Assembly (NCBI RefSeq): GCF_022539315.1
Contig: NC_066313.1
Span: 12,217,764 to 12,281,763 of the forward strand
DNA length: 64,000 nt
Direction of reading: 5' to 3'
DNA from: Serinus canaria
Lineage: Eukaryota; Chordata; Aves; Passeriformes; Fringillidae
The notes below the pieces were generated by a model. It worked only from the letters and a program-made list of their open reading frames with translations, was not told where the DNA came from and made no database searches. Numbering within the stretch: position 1 is the first letter of the stretch; every line of letters starts with the position of its first letter. A program made the position numbers and the translations under genes. Positions 1-13,394 of this stretch are shown piece after piece.

Positions 1-30
1 TTTGTTTGTTTGGTTGGTTGTTTTTTCAGG
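1..30. repeat. (TTTG)n low-complexity tract
   Basis: T/G-rich simple sequence of TTTG and TTGG units at the window edge. It may extend further left. It is one of several T/G-rich plus-strand tracts in the window. Confidence 0.7.
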
Positions 31-104
31 AACTGCTGAATAGAATAGCAAAGAAATCAGCACCATCATATTTTATACAATTCTGAAGATATATTTTTCC
101 TCTC

Positions 105-140
105 TAATATATATATTTATATGGATATATATATATATAT
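105..140. repeat. (TA)n microsatellite, interrupted
   Basis: Alternating A/T with a few interruptions (TTTAT, GG) over about 36 bp. It is simple sequence, and the interruptions suggest an old array. Confidence 0.75.
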
Positions 141-1528
141 CTTAAGAAAGGGGAATTGTTTTTATTAGCCAAGGCAGGAACATATTTTAAAATAAACATT
201 CAATGTTTTTATTCAGATCTGTACTTCAGACTTTTCAGATAATTTATTTATTATCTAAAGTACAAACCCTGCTTTCTGGTGTACTTCCAAAAATAAAGAA
301 TTAATTATCTACCATTTTTACAAAGCTTTTTTTGTTCAGTTAGTCATGTGATCTTTAAAACAATCTTCAAAATTTCTCTGCAATAGAGACCTTATCTTGT
401 TTCTTATCCTTAACCTTATGCCACATTTTCTTAATTGTTTTATTTTGGGTTTTTTTTGGGAGTTGGTGTTGTTTGTTTTTGATTTTGTTTGTTTTTAATT
501 CATGAACTTTTGGTACAAAATGACAATGAGATGGAAAAAATAATTGTTTCAACATGAAGTCAGCTGATAGTTAAATTCTGAAATTGCTATTGATGAGGAT
601 GAACACAACTCTTTTTTTTATATTCTATAAATTTCATTATCTCTCTGCTTATTTCCTACCAAAATATGTTTTTTTTTTTTCATAAGGAACAGACATATAA
701 TATTCTTAGGTCAAAATAAAAGCAATGGGTTATTTTATGCTCAAGCCCAGGGGTAAAAAAAAGCTCTCTTGTTGACACAATCCACAGAAATGATTTGAAA
801 ATATCATCTCTGGAAAGTAGTGAACATATTTTTAAATAAAACAACAAGGCCTACATTTCTTAACATGTATTTTGTGTGTAAATGTACAATTCTACTGTAC
901 CAGAGAATTTCTCCTGTACATAAGACAGAAAAATAAAATAGGAATGACTGTTTTTCCCTAGAGTCAATTTTATCATCATATAATTTTTCTGGTCTTATGT
1001 ATTGTTTTGTTTATTTTTTCTTTAGGATTATCATGCTCTCTGCCCAACAAATAAATTTAAAAGACTATTGAAATATTGATGGGTAAACCCTTTTTTATTA
1101 TCCTACACACTGAAATATGCTCAGCACCTTTGGGGTTTTATTGTGCCTCAAATCCATATGCATTTATGGCAGGCTTTTTATTATGCTTTTCCTTCTACTA
1201 CATCTTCTCTGGGTGTTATCAGACATATTTTTCAGTCAGATTGATCAAAGTGCATTCAGAATATAAGTGTATTTCTTTACAAATTGAAGATCTTCTCCTT
1301 ATAAAAAAGATGGAACAACATTATATTTTTTTTTTAAGTTCATGTCCTTTTTTTCCCAGCTTCATTTTCACATAATTCACCCTGATGACTAAAGGAAAGC
1401 AGTCCAATCTTGGTGTTTTTTCTTTGGATAACTGATTTTCTTTGGATAACTCTTCTTCATCCTTTAGAATTATTTGGGTAGGGTATTTCAGGTTACTGCA
1501 AAACTGGATCTTTGCCCAGCACACAAAG
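141..1528. other. Unique AT-rich sequence, no gene seen
   Basis: No recognisable gene or transposon. It holds a T/G-rich tract at about 428-500, short T runs near 610 and 670, and a perfect 18-bp tandem duplication (CTTTGGATAACT core) at 1418-1453. Reading frames of 60-100 codons at 367-555 (minus) and 1076-1375 (plus) are AT-rich and show no domain or codon signature, so I do not call them genes. Confidence 0.6.
1418..1453. repeat. 18-bp direct tandem duplication, 2 copies
   Basis: The unit beginning TTTTCTTTGG and continuing ATAACT occurs twice in tandem, differing only in the last two bases. It looks like a simple local slippage duplication in otherwise unique sequence. Confidence 0.7.
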
Positions 1529-1588
1529 AATTGGAACTAAATGATCTTTAAGGTCCCTTCCAACACAAATAATTTTTATTATTCTATT
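1529..1588 (+). mobile_element. CR1 LINE 3' tail fragment
   Basis: About 60 bp match the end of the CR1 3' untranslated region: a GGAACTAAATGATCTTTAAG segment, then GGTCCCTTCCAACA, then a degenerate ATTATTCTATT tail. CR1 insertions are usually severely 5'-truncated, and this is a very short old copy read on the plus strand. No coding part remains. Confidence 0.75.
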
Positions 1589-4500
1589 GTTAAATGGAAC
1601 TTGATAAAAGTTGACCTGGAAAATAGGTACTAAGCTGTAGACAGTTAGTTCTGTAAGTCACAAAAACCTCTAAATATATATAATGAAATGACTTAACACT
1701 AATTTCACAGATTATCAGTATAATAAAAAATTATTAAAACTTCCATTAAAAAATTATTTAATTGCTAAAGTATAAAAACATAAAGGAATAAGTAGGTACA
1801 TCTAAGAAAAAGAATTAATATTTTGAAAACAGTAATGGTGCCTCCAACTAACAGATGGTGGAGCTGTGTCAAATTATTTCCTGCTTAAAGATTTTCATAT
1901 ATTGGGGTGGTTTTCACCTTTCAAATGGATGCTGTAATGGAAGTTGATTTTTCTTCATAGCTAATAAGCATGGCAAAGCCTCTGGTATAAATATCCATGA
2001 CTTACTGGCAATATACCATAACTGAAACTATCATCAGATAGAATTAATGGAAATGGATTAAATGATGGAATTACACACCAGCTGTTCCACAAACTGAATT
2101 ACCTGGACATAATGGTGTAGCTTTCTACTCTAAAGTTCAAGAAACTTGATTGTTATTGAATCATTGTGAGCATTCACGGAACTATGCTGTCAAAGACAAA
2201 TTTGCAGAAAACACAAAGGAAAAGGGGAGAAAAATCATAGCAGAAGTAAACAATTAACCTGTCCTGGAGGGGATTTGTTCAGCTCACCCCTTCATGAGAG
2301 AAAACACAAAGATAAGAAAAGCTTAAAAAAAATAAAAAAAAAAAAGCATCAAAACAAATGAAGCAATATAGAATAATATAGATGCATAAAATGGTGCTTT
2401 AGGTTTCTGAAATAGAGATTGCCACAAACTCTCAAAAATATGTTCAATTTCCTAATGTATTCAGTCAACAAAAGATATGAGTATTTATAGCTCTGGTGGT
2501 CCTTTTTCTTTTTTTCTTTCCTTGATTGCTTATCTGCTGGGAACTGGACTTCCCACTTAACTCATTTATGAAAGGTCACAGCTAATCCTGAAAATTAGTT
2601 TGTCCTATTTAAGTGACATGATTTTTGTGGTAATTTCTCTGTGAAATTTGATGCAAATTTCAAGGATTTAGGCTTCAGTGTAAAATTTGATATTAACTGT
2701 AAAATACAACATCCTTCTGAAATCTATTGGCATTGGGGTAACAGTTTCAAGGTAGAAATTCTGTTTGCATTTTTTGTCTTCTTTTTTTCTTCTGTAGACA
2801 CTTTTTGGTGGAAAGATTATACTTAAAGACATATGATAAAATTATACTTGCTCTGACTTCTCATTTTACTTCAAAGGGTTTTTTATTAATTTTTTTCATA
2901 AATTTTTGGTGAGATATGTAATTAGGGCATAAGGTAAGAAATTCAGTAGTACATTCATTTTGAATATTTGCAATATGTAGCTTTGAAGGTGGAAAGACAG
3001 GTGTATACTAATGTTTTTGAAAAATCTAAGTTTTCTGACTATTCAACCCTTCTATGGACCAAAATAATGCTTTCATGAAAAAATGAATTTAAATGAAATG
3101 TTAGCAATATCTTTTTTTTCTGAATTTCATGGCAATTTCATTATCTCTGCCCATATTTGTTTATCCAGCTTTTTGTAATCACTGTTTTCAGAACTAAGTA
3201 AAATTTAAAAATAACATGATAATTTCTAATCTAAGAGCTCAAATCCCTTAAGGCTCTTTAGGAGACCTGGAATGCCTCAACTACAAAAAGATACTTCAGT
3301 CAATCCCTTTGATATTAAACATAGTATAAAACAGAAGTACTAAGGGCAGGATGGTCAAAATGACTTGATAAGTGAAAGAATATTCAATTACAATTTCTGT
3401 GTTCTTGTCTCTGCTCGGTTATTTGTGTAAGGAGAAAATAAAAAGGATAAAATAATGTGGCATATAAATGGAAAATAGGTTTATAGGTTTAAAAGGAGGG
3501 AATAATGTAAAAAAACCCCGTTTTGTACAGGATTATTTATTGTACATTAAAATGCTAATTTTACTAACTCTGTGTTAATGATGATGCCAGGAGGGCATGA
3601 GTTTGAATTAAACTAATTAAATATATCCTAAAGGAAAGAAGAAAAAAAGGAATTGTTCTTCTCTAAAACTGAATATATATAATTAAAATAAGAAGCAGTG
3701 GTAGAATGTGAAAACAACATTATAGAGATCTATAATGGGAAGATAGTGCTTTAACACTTAAGATATTAGATTTATAATTTAGTGGTATAATAGTCTTTTG
3801 GGTTATGCTCAAAGCACATAAATGTTCATAATTTCACACCTATGTATAAAAGAGTAAAAATTGCTAATATAGAAAGTAAATAGGGGTAACACTCCACAAA
3901 AGTTTAGAAAATCAATCCTTCTCTTGTACCCTCTTGAGAGACCTTCAGCAAGAATCATTTGGCCTCTCAATGTGCACAAAGAACAATTGGTCTCAGTATG
4001 GCCAAAACTCCCTATTTGATCAAATAAACTGCACTTAGTTAAGAGAAACTTAAATAGTTTCTGTATGATAAATGTCCATAGACAAGAGATTAAACTCCTA
4101 TTTTACACGGTTTCCAGAAACTTAGAATCACTGCAATTTAGATTTTAGAAGTTAGTTGGAATGGAGAAATAGTGCAGAACATGAAACAAAACTTAAATTC
4201 AGATTGGAAAAGAGATATGAGCTATTTGGCAAAGAAGGTGTGTTATTTTTATTCCAAACAAATTCATAGCTAGATCCTTCAAGTGCTGATAAATCTGAAA
4301 ATTCAACATGAAGAAATATTCTGTTGTAGTCATGTTTTGTATTTAAGGTGAAATTTTCATGGATAGACTAATTTCTTTTGGGGGAAAAAATAAAATAAAT
4401 CAGAACATGTAGAAAATACAGAATTACTTTTTGAACAAACTTGCAAAATCATTGAATTTTGCATTACATTGTACATAACTTCTTTAAAAATTCCACACTA

Positions 4501-4667
4501 AGTTTTAAAATCTTGTCATTAGGACAGACCAGTGGAATTTTCTGTCCCTCCTACGCATATTTAATTGTCAATGCCTGGCTTTTGACAGTCATGATGATAC
4601 ATTATCTGCAAAGAGAAACATTTGTCTTATTACTGAAGATTTAAGTGTTTCCACTTGCTTAACATCT
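1589..4667. other. Unique AT-rich sequence, no gene seen
   Basis: I see no recognisable gene, structural RNA or transposon. A/T runs are frequent (for example an A-rich stretch near 2325-2345). Reading frames such as 2641-2826 and 4459-4644 are short and AT-rich with no domain. Confidence 0.55.
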
Positions 4668-5340
4668 GTGAAACTTTTTATGTACAGGAATCAGCTGCAG
4701 GGTGGATTTAATTTTCCTCAAGAAGAAAGAGGGAGTGGAAAACAAGATGTGTTGGCAGCATCCTCAAGTCTTTGCCAGCAGGACCCAGAGGCTCCTGGTG
4801 GGAATTTCTATTTATTGCCACATGGAGCAGGATATTGGTGTTATATACGTGGAGTCCATTTAAAATCGTTTTTTTCCATGTTTTCCAGTTGCTGTCTGAT
4901 TCTTTTCCTGTCCCCATGGAAGGGGTGAAAGTTGCTTCACAGCCCTGATGTGCCCTGATGTGGCAGGGCTGATGATCAAACAGGCTGGACCCATCCAGGG
5001 GGTGCCTGTGGAGCCCAGCTCAGCCCTGGGACCCACCAGCTCTGCCCAGGGATGGAAAATACACCCACAGCTGCCAGCCTGTAGGAGAGCAAGGTATGGA
5101 CATTGCTGGTTGGATCATGCCATGAATTGCCCGATTTTTCCAGTTCAGGAAGGGAAGATCCTACTGCTTTTTCAAGGTTGTCATGACATGAGTGAAGTCA
5201 TTTTTGTCACAGAGTTAACGTGGTACAGGTCAGGCAAGAACTTCCTTGGCCTCTAGAAGGGCATATGAGGCAGCAGACTCCTGTCATATGCACTGCATCC
5301 TTGGAGAGGCATTCCAGGATTATTGCCCCAGGACCTGCAG
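4668..5340. other. GC-richer unexplained patch
   Basis: This stretch is visibly richer in G and C than its surroundings and carries overlapping frames on both strands (4668-4928 plus, 4708-4917 minus, 4948-5256 plus). None shows a domain I recognise. It contains CCAGG/CTGGG-rich sequence and a small internal direct repeat (CCCTGATGTG twice near 4943-4961). It may be an old LTR or retroviral remnant, or a conserved non-coding element. I cannot decide from sequence alone. Confidence 0.35.
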
Positions 5341-7578
5341 TGTGGAAAAAATGGCATTGTCAAGGTTTTAATAATAGTTTGGGACTTCTCCAGTGAGAGG
5401 GTAAGTGCTCAGTAGTTGTGAATGCAGCCATTAATCCCTATATTTATCAATCTTCAGAATAAAGGTATTGGATATAATAAGACCCCAAGGGCATCTGCAT
5501 GGAACAGTGCTGGACATTATTGTCCCATCTAGATGGAAGTACTATTTATAATTACCCTCTCCTGAGTTAGACAGACAGCTTTTGATTCATTTAATTGTAT
5601 TCTTCTTCAAACCAATTTGACTTAATTTCCCCATAGGATATGCTGTGACACAGCATCCAATACATTCTGAGAATCCAGGCAAATCTTTTACATGTCTCTC
5701 TTATAGTTCTGCAATTGTATAAACACCAGAAGAGTGATTGGGATGGCTTGGGACGTTTGGTTTCTATGGATACATTACGATTCTAGGTTGCAAATTATTT
5801 CACTCTTTTCCAAGTAGCAGCTTTTAACATTATACATCATTAACAAACACAGTTATGTGAATGATATTAGGTGCTAACATCACATTTTCATATTTTAAGG
5901 CTGCAGCTTACCAGCACTAAAGGCTCTAAAGTTATTCCACTCTCTGAGGCTTGGTTTCCGTGGTTCCTTTGCTGTTCACATTCATCAGCTAAATAAGCCT
6001 TGAACAAAGGCAACCTTTGTGGAAGGTTTTTTAATTGCTTGTTTTTGACCTAAACTGTGCTTTGCTCCCTTCTGGTTTAGTTTCACAGCTAATAATTTAG
6101 CCTTCAGTTCTGGAATACTTGAGTGACCTCCTTGAGGTCTGATCTTCCTGCTTATACATTTCTGTAACTGCAAGATGTGCTCCATAATTATCTTGCCCTT
6201 GAATATCTGATATTCAGTTCTTTTGTTAGAGTATTGGCTTCATGTAAACCAGCTGCAATCCTCTTTTATTTTTATTTTCCTTCTTCATGTTTTCTCCATC
6301 CTTTAAAAAAATTTAATGTCTATCAGTAACACCAATAACATAAACCATGGTTTCTACATTAGATCAGACTAGAGAATCATCTTGCCTGATCTCTCTCTGA
6401 CAGAAGTCAATGTCTAAAAGTTCTCAGAAAAATGCAAAATGATAAGATAAATTCTATTTCCAGGAAAGAAAACTTTGAAGGATTACAGAACCACTCATAA
6501 AATTAAAAGGAAGAAATAATCCTTCATAAAATATTTCTGCAATTTCTCTCTCTTAATGAAAAAAATGATGGCATTACCTTATGATTTAGAATAATTAATT
6601 TGAAGTTCTGATTCTTTCTAATAAGATTGTGCCTGGCAGAAGCACCCTTGGATTTCTAAATGACCTTTGCATGAAATTCAGCTGTTACTATCTGGAGACA
6701 AATGCTTAAAGAGGCACATAATTTATCTTCTGAAAAAGATATGGACCTAGATGTATCCAACATATAACAGAGTATTCAAGTTTAGGATTAAAATTATTTA
6801 AACTAATAAAGGGGAAAAAAAGTTGTATTTTCTTTAAGGTTTCCAGTATCCTAACAGATTTTGAAACTGTTAAATGCTTTTTGTATCCTGTATAGGCTTA
6901 TTAAAACATGATTTTATTGGAAAGAATGGGGCCTAGTTTCTAATATTTGGGACTTTTTAAATAATGAAGTTCAGAGCACTTAAAATTTTTTGCTATGTTT
7001 AGCAAAATGCTGGAAATGCCTAAATAGTTATGTATTGGAGATTAAAATTTCATGCAACAGACAACATCAAACGTTTTTTTTATCACCTCATATTTTGCTA
7101 AAATAGCATTCCTCATGGCTTATATTATTATTATCTATTACAAAGATAAAATGTCCTCTTTAATTTAAACATTTTAAGATTTATAATTGCTTCATTACTA
7201 TGAAAATGAAATTATGACCTTTCTATTTTCTATTTCTTAGCTATGTATTATTTTACAGCTCTTCATTTAAAAGTTAGAGACAAAGTAATTTTGGTTAATA
7301 AAACACAGTTTACAGCAACCTCTAATGACTGCTGTGTTGGCAGCAGCATAGGCATTTCTGTAAGCAATATCTTGTGCTGTTGGGTTAAATATCTTGTGTT
7401 AGGGTTAAGCAAGAGCATCAGAGTTTTCATCTTTATTTTATAAATTTTCGGTTCCTAAATCAAGAAATCTAATGTTGGGCAAGACTCAAATCTATGATTA
7501 AGGCTTTTCATCAGTGTGTGTAGTCATGGAGAATTGTTCTTGTTAATTTTTCAAGGTTTTTGTGTTTTTTTTCTTTAG
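5341..7578. other. Unique AT-rich sequence, no gene seen
   Basis: No gene, RNA or recognisable repeat. The minus-strand frame at 5985-6185 and the plus-strand frame at 7243-7443 have no recognisable product. Confidence 0.55.
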
Positions 7579-7647
7579 ATCAATCAGGAACCGACATGAA
7601 CACACACACAGATCTTGATAAAAGAAAACGTCAAAAATTATGCAATG
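7579..7647 (+). other. Exon-like interval, 69 nt, product unknown
   Basis: A strong polypyrimidine tract ending TTTTTTTTCTTTAG lies just upstream, and the interval is followed by a plausible donor (ATG then GTAAAT). Its length of 69 nt is divisible by three, so inclusion would not shift a frame. Only one frame is open, phase 2-2. It encodes about 22 residues including a basic run KRKRQK. The base composition is less AT-extreme than the flanks and includes two CpGs. I do not recognise the peptide. Against it, open frames this short are common by chance, and I see no partner exon that can be tied to it with confidence. Confidence 0.17.
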
Positions 7648-10600
7648 GTAAATATAAATATTTCACTTGGCACCCATTTCTACTTGCAGCCACTTGTAGA
7701 GACAGGAACAAAATGTTTGAGTGAACTTCTTTGATGAGTTTAATATGCAGTCTAGTGCTGTTTTGGATATGATTTATGTTTGGTCTTTTGACCAAAAAGA
7801 CTAAAGGATGGAATATTTACAAATTCATGTGACCCCATTAAGGCTGTTTTACACCATTTCTCAAGGAGTTTTAATTATTTTTTAATATGTCTATGTAAAG
7901 TGCTCATGAATAATTCCACTTTTCAATAATGAAGTTCTAAGGAGTTTCATAATCTGTCATGATTTACATCTTACATATTTTTAATAGTAAACCTTGAGAA
8001 GGAAGGCACATGTTCATCCAAGTATTACCTAGACAACATCTTATAGGTATATGAGAAATAGAAAAAAACTAATGGATGTTCACTTCAGGACTGAAGAGCA
8101 GTTCTGGATGTCTAATAATAATTGATGTGATTTCAGCTCAAAAGATAAGGGTGACTTCACAACTCTTTCTTTGTATTATTTCTAAAAGTATGTGTTTAGT
8201 TTCCTAGTGGAAGATGAAGAAAGATGACCTTTTCTCCTCAAATGGAACAGTGTTTTCCAGGAGAACAGAAATTGAACTTATACCTTATACCATGGTAAAG
8301 CTGTGTTTTTGGAGGAAAGGGGAGATATTTTTGTGAAGCATAGAGGAGGTAATGTCCTAAATCAAAGATACAAACTTATATGCCTGAGTATATATAAGGA
8401 ATATGTGAGAATTGGAAAAACAGTGCTAAACCATTTTCACATTCTTAGTTTGAAGAATGGAAATGTAAATTTGGGGCTACTTTTAATGAAAGCTAAGGAG
8501 GTAATTGTATGAAAAAATATTTAAAGACTTTGCTCTAAATGGAATTCTTGGAGATCAGCTATAAGGAAAAAATACTAATGGTATATTAAAAGTAGATTCA
8601 TAATCATGGCATTATATGGTCATAAATTGCATGAGCCATGATCTGCACTCTGAAGGTGGTTGGTACTTCCTGTCATTTACACTGATGTGCAAATATCTTC
8701 TTTTTCTAGTTTATGGGATTAGTGACATTGCTTGCATGCTAGTTTTTAAATGTGGCTGCCTTTGTACACTTGCTTGGTTTGGATTTTTTTAAACTTAATT
8801 TTTCCATTATTTTAGGCTTTTACCTAAACTAGTCCATAACTAGCAAAACAGAAAGTTTTCCCCTTAGAAAATTGCCATTACCACAATGGAACTTAATACA
8901 TACTGAATACATACTGAAGGAAACAAGCAAATAAACAAAAAGTAGAAGCAAAGGCTTCTGGAGAAGGATTAGAAATTGGCAGAGAGATGTGACTCGCTCA
9001 GGCAGATGCTGAATACAAAAAAAAAGGCCCAAAAATGTAGGTGAGAACCTAACACGTGAGAGAGCTCATGTGAACTAGTTTTGTAATCCTCTTAAATAGT
9101 AGAATGCAACTCAGTATCAGGATAAAGCACAAACTCTTTTGTAAGGACACCAGCAAGGTTTGACTTTGGGACTAGCAATGTGATTTTATGTTAATGGATT
9201 TGGAAGCTGAAGTTAATATCTGGGAATAGCAATTATTTTTCTGAAACAATTGGAGTTAGTTAAATATAGTTGGTGACAACAGGGAGATAATGTTGAAGTC
9301 CCAAGACTAGAATGCAATAATTCTTGTGTATCCAAAGGATTACCTGGTGAAAAGTAAGAATGGTAAATATTTACCATTTGTTTAATGGAATAAGGACATA
9401 AACAAATACCTATTTCAAATGACCTATTTCAAATGGTGTAACTTCTCACTTAGGAAATGAAGAAAGGAAATTAATCTACAAAAAAATTAAAAATCAATAA
9501 ATAAATATGAAGCTGTTTTTTTTTCAAATAAGATGATTCATAAATATAATCTCCCATTTGGGCTTACAATCCACACCTGTCAAGTCCACTACAGGGCAGT
9601 GTTTGGTAACAATTCTGCAAAATGACTTGGAGCTTTAGGTAACAAGCAAATGTTATTGCTGTAAGGGACTTTGTGACTTTCTTAGACAATTTACAAATCA
9701 TGTGCTAAAGAGAATTCAAAGATATTATTGCTCTTCACTAGTTTTGAGAGAATTTTTATAGCTGTGCTTGAATTCAACTGAATATCTTCATTCCATTAAT
9801 TGATTTTAGGTGAGCTGTTGACTTTTTACTTGTTTCAGAATTACAGATGGAAAAGTTTTTCCAATTTTAGATATTTATTTAAATTTATAAACAAGGAGAA
9901 TTTATTGAGTTTTTGCCATTTTTTTATTCTAATATTTTTCAACAAATGAAACTGAGATGTTCTTGCATAAATTGAGCTGCTTTGCATGACTCAGAAAAAT
10001 CACATTTGCATCATACCTCTAGCAAAATCAATAACACTTAGAGATACCTTGAGAACATTCATAAAAAACAATTACATTTTTATGCATTACATGAAAAATT
10101 TGGATAGGATTGGTCCTGTTAAATCATGATAGGCTACTCCATAAAAGCATAATAAATTAGAGGTTTTCATTTATTTAGTTCTGACATTAATATGCTTGAC
10201 CCTACTCTAGCCAGTCACCAGTGGAAATATTTTTGAGATCATAGAAGTGGTTTTAAGGCAGCACTGCATATTCCACTATTTTAGACACAGGAATATATTT
10301 TTCTTTTTCTTTAACAGCTGTTTGAAGACATCTAACAATTTGCTACAGAGTACATTTAGAAAGGAATCTTATAAAAGAATAAAACTCTTTCTTTTTAATA
10401 TATGGTTTTTTCCTTGTGGCACTTATACCAACAGCAAAATAATGCCCCAGTTCTAAAAACTGTTAAGATTGTATAGAGTAACTTTATTGCAAAATAAAGA
10501 ATTCTCTAGTAAAGCTTCACTAATGAACCTTGCACCAGCTGAAAACACAGAAGAAATTCTGAAAGCCTTCTTTTCCGTGACTGAGGTTTTTGAAAAGAAT

Positions 10601-11969
10601 TTATGTTTAATAATCTCATATTTCAGGTAGACTACTGTTTATTTGCAGGGGCCAGAAAAGAATAATTGAATTTAAGAGTAAAATAACTTGGCTGATGTGC
10701 TTCTGAATAGAAATTAGCCATGCCTGGAGATAAGAGGTAGAGAAGATTGCACTCTTTTTTTATTGCTATTTTAAAAAGAGAAAAATCAAGTTAGTGGGTT
10801 TTGTTTTGCTTCTGATGGTGTTTGAAGATGAGACTTGAGACAGGTGTAAATTGACTCTCTCTAAAATGTAACTTGTGTTGATTTATTTTTCTTTCTCTGT
10901 AATGTAGAGAGATGTCTGTTTTGCCTGCTCTTTGGGCAACATACATATCAAAGCACAGGAAAAAGTATTTTGCAGAAACTGTGAAAATTTATTCCTCTTA
11001 TTTTCTTCAATTTTCAGAGTGTGTATTCATTGAGAGAGTTTTGATCTTTCCTATGGAATTTTGTTTTTTCCGTATTTAAAAACACTTTTTACTTTATGTG
11101 TGAATGGGATAGACATTTGAGCAGATGTTTTAGAAACCTTTCAAAGTTGGAACTGTCAGAGATGCTCGGGGTCTGTATTTGATTCCTCAAGGTTACTAAA
11201 GCTAGACTGGGTTTTTTGTTGGCCTGAGAAAGAGAAGGCTTGGGGGCAACTTATTTTTCATCCTTTCAAGATCTAGTATTTGGATAGAGGAGATGGTATC
11301 AGACTCCTCTTAAGAGGTGAACAGTGAGAGAATATAATGCAACTATCACAAGTGGCTGCAACAGAAACTCTCTAAACTTTCTGTTTAGTGAGTGTTGGGG
11401 TGTATCCATTCTTGGAATTTTCCAAATTTATTACTCCTTATCAAGACAACCCAAGTTTTGGCTAATTTAAGTTAAACTTTGAGGAGGAGGTTGCATGAGG
11501 TGACTTACAGAACTCTCTTTCAAAACTACAAAACTAATTATTCTATCTATGTAAAAAAATTACCTAGTGAGATATACAGGGTTCTTTGACTTTTGTTTGA
11601 TTAGTCGTTTCTTTTGCGCACATACTTTACTACTATGAAATGCATTGTCTGTGTAGTATTCAAATGCTGGTAGTTTTCTTGGTATGCTCACAAAAATTAC
11701 TGAGTAGCTCTAATCATGTTGGATTCCATTAGAATTATCTGGTTTGGTTCTTGCTTCCCTATTGCTTCCCTCTGATGAATAGTTGCAGTTACTGTGTTAG
11801 TGAATAAGTGTGAAAACTCCGTCACGTAGGTTGTGCTTCTTTTGTTATCACTACTGCAGATGATGTGTTGAGTTCATGTTTGTGTACCAGCATCAGGCTG
11901 AGCAATTTCATCTGCATTCAGATCACAAAATCCATTTTTTTGCAAGGCCTGTGGAAAGTATCCATTGAT
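7648..11969. other. Unique AT-rich sequence, no gene seen
   Basis: No recognisable gene or transposon. It holds a 14-bp tandem duplication (ACCTATTTCAAATG twice) at 9408-9435 and a 14-bp perfect palindrome just upstream (GGTAAATATTTACC, about 9362-9375). Short frames at 8303-8512, 8829-9032 and 10247-10456 have no recognisable product. Confidence 0.55.
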
Positions 11970-12445
11970 CACAGAATCATTTAGCCTGGGAGCTAAGACC
12001 TCTAAGATCAAGTCCAACCTTTGACTGAACATAATAACTATTTCAACTAAACCACAGCACTGAGTACCAAATCCAGTCACTTATTGGACACCTCCAGGCA
12101 TGCTGGCTTCACCACCTCCCTGGGAAACCTGTTCCAATGCCTTAAAACCCTTTCCATGAAGGAATTCCTCCCGATGTCCAATGGGAATCTCTACAGGAGC
12201 AAACTGAGGCTATGAGCTCTTGTCCTATTGTCTGGGAGCAGAGCCTGACCCCCACGTGGATCCACTCTCAGATTGTTAGAGTGACAGGATCTCCCCTGAT
12301 CCTCCTCTTCTCCAGGCTGAACACCTCCAGATCCCTCTGCTGCTCCTCATAGGACTTCACCAGACCTGTTGTCATTCTCTGCAGTAATTGCAACACCTCA
12401 ATATCTTTCTTGAAATGAAGGGACCAGAACTGGAAACAGTTGCTG
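11970..12445 (-). mobile_element. CR1 LINE 3' end, about 475 bp
   Basis: Read on the minus strand this is the 3' end of a CR1 retrotransposon. On the plus strand one sees its typical antisense order: CACAGAATCAT, then a CCTCTAAGATCAAGTCCAACC block, CTCCCTGGGAAACCTGTTCC, the GAATTCCTCCCGATGTCCAA block, CTCTTGTCCTATTGTCTGGG, and CTCCTCTTCTCCAGGCTGAA. It is 5'-truncated near the GGACCAGAACTGGAA segment. The residual reading frame at 11874-12080 is spurious. Confidence 0.93.
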
Positions 12446-13309
12446 AATCTATTTCCTACCCAGATTCTTATTCCACTGCAGACAGAAAGAGTGTAATTTC
12501 AAATGTAAATATTTCTGTATGTGTGCCTGATGTTAACAAGCTTCCACTGGCAGCATCAATTGTGAACCAAGTCTGTTAAGTATTATATCTTTTGTAATTT
12601 GTTAGATACCTTTCACACATACCTTTATCTAGAGCCTTATTTTAACTACTGCTGATGGAAAATGAAAAGAACACCATTCTAACCACATATAAAATGTGAT
12701 TACAGTGGTCTTCTCTTCATTGTCATCAGCAGTAGTGGTCTGGTATATGAGAATTCTGACACTTAAAAGCACATTCTGGAAGTGTGGTGTTGAGTGAGAT
12801 GAAAAAGGAATTCAGCAGCAGTGAGCTTAAATTGACTCATTTAGTGTAGTCATTACCTTACAAGTCTTGCAGCACTGGTTCATTGAAATTCCCATTTATT
12901 GCCATCAGTAGCTGGGGAAACTCCTATACAATAAAAGTATTGTACCAATTCTTTCCAGCTTTTACCAGGATTGCATTTTGACAGCCAGATTTAAATGTAG
13001 GAACTTGTCAAAACCAAGACGATGTGCAAAGAATCCTCATTTTAGCCTGATTTTATAGCTTTAAAATGCCACCATTGTGTTCTATTTTCAAAGCAGAGGA
13101 GAAAGTAATACCTCTTGGTTTAAGATATAATTAATATATAGAGTTAATGAAGGGTTAAAACCCTTGGCAAATTGGCAAATTTTTAGCATCCTTTCTGTAT
13201 GCTCTCATAAACGTATTTTGAATACTGTTCTACAGTTGAGTTTTAGATTCAATTATCTTGGGATCATTTTTCATATTATTGTTAGAAATAAGCTGCAGGC
13301 TTACACATT
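12446..13309. other. Unique sequence, no gene seen
   Basis: No gene or recognisable repeat. The frame that enters from 12388 continues out of the CR1 fragment and is not a gene. Confidence 0.5.
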
Positions 13310-13394
13310 TTTGGGGTTTTTGTTAGTTTGGTTTTGATGTTGTTGTGGATTTGGTTGTTTTGGTTTGGTTTGGTTTTGGTGGGGTTTTTTTGAA
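13310..13394. repeat. T/G-rich low-complexity tract
   Basis: The sequence is almost only T and G on the plus strand, with TTTGG units (TTGGTTTGGTTTGGTTTTGG) and a few A. It is simple sequence of a kind repeated several times in this window. Confidence 0.75.
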
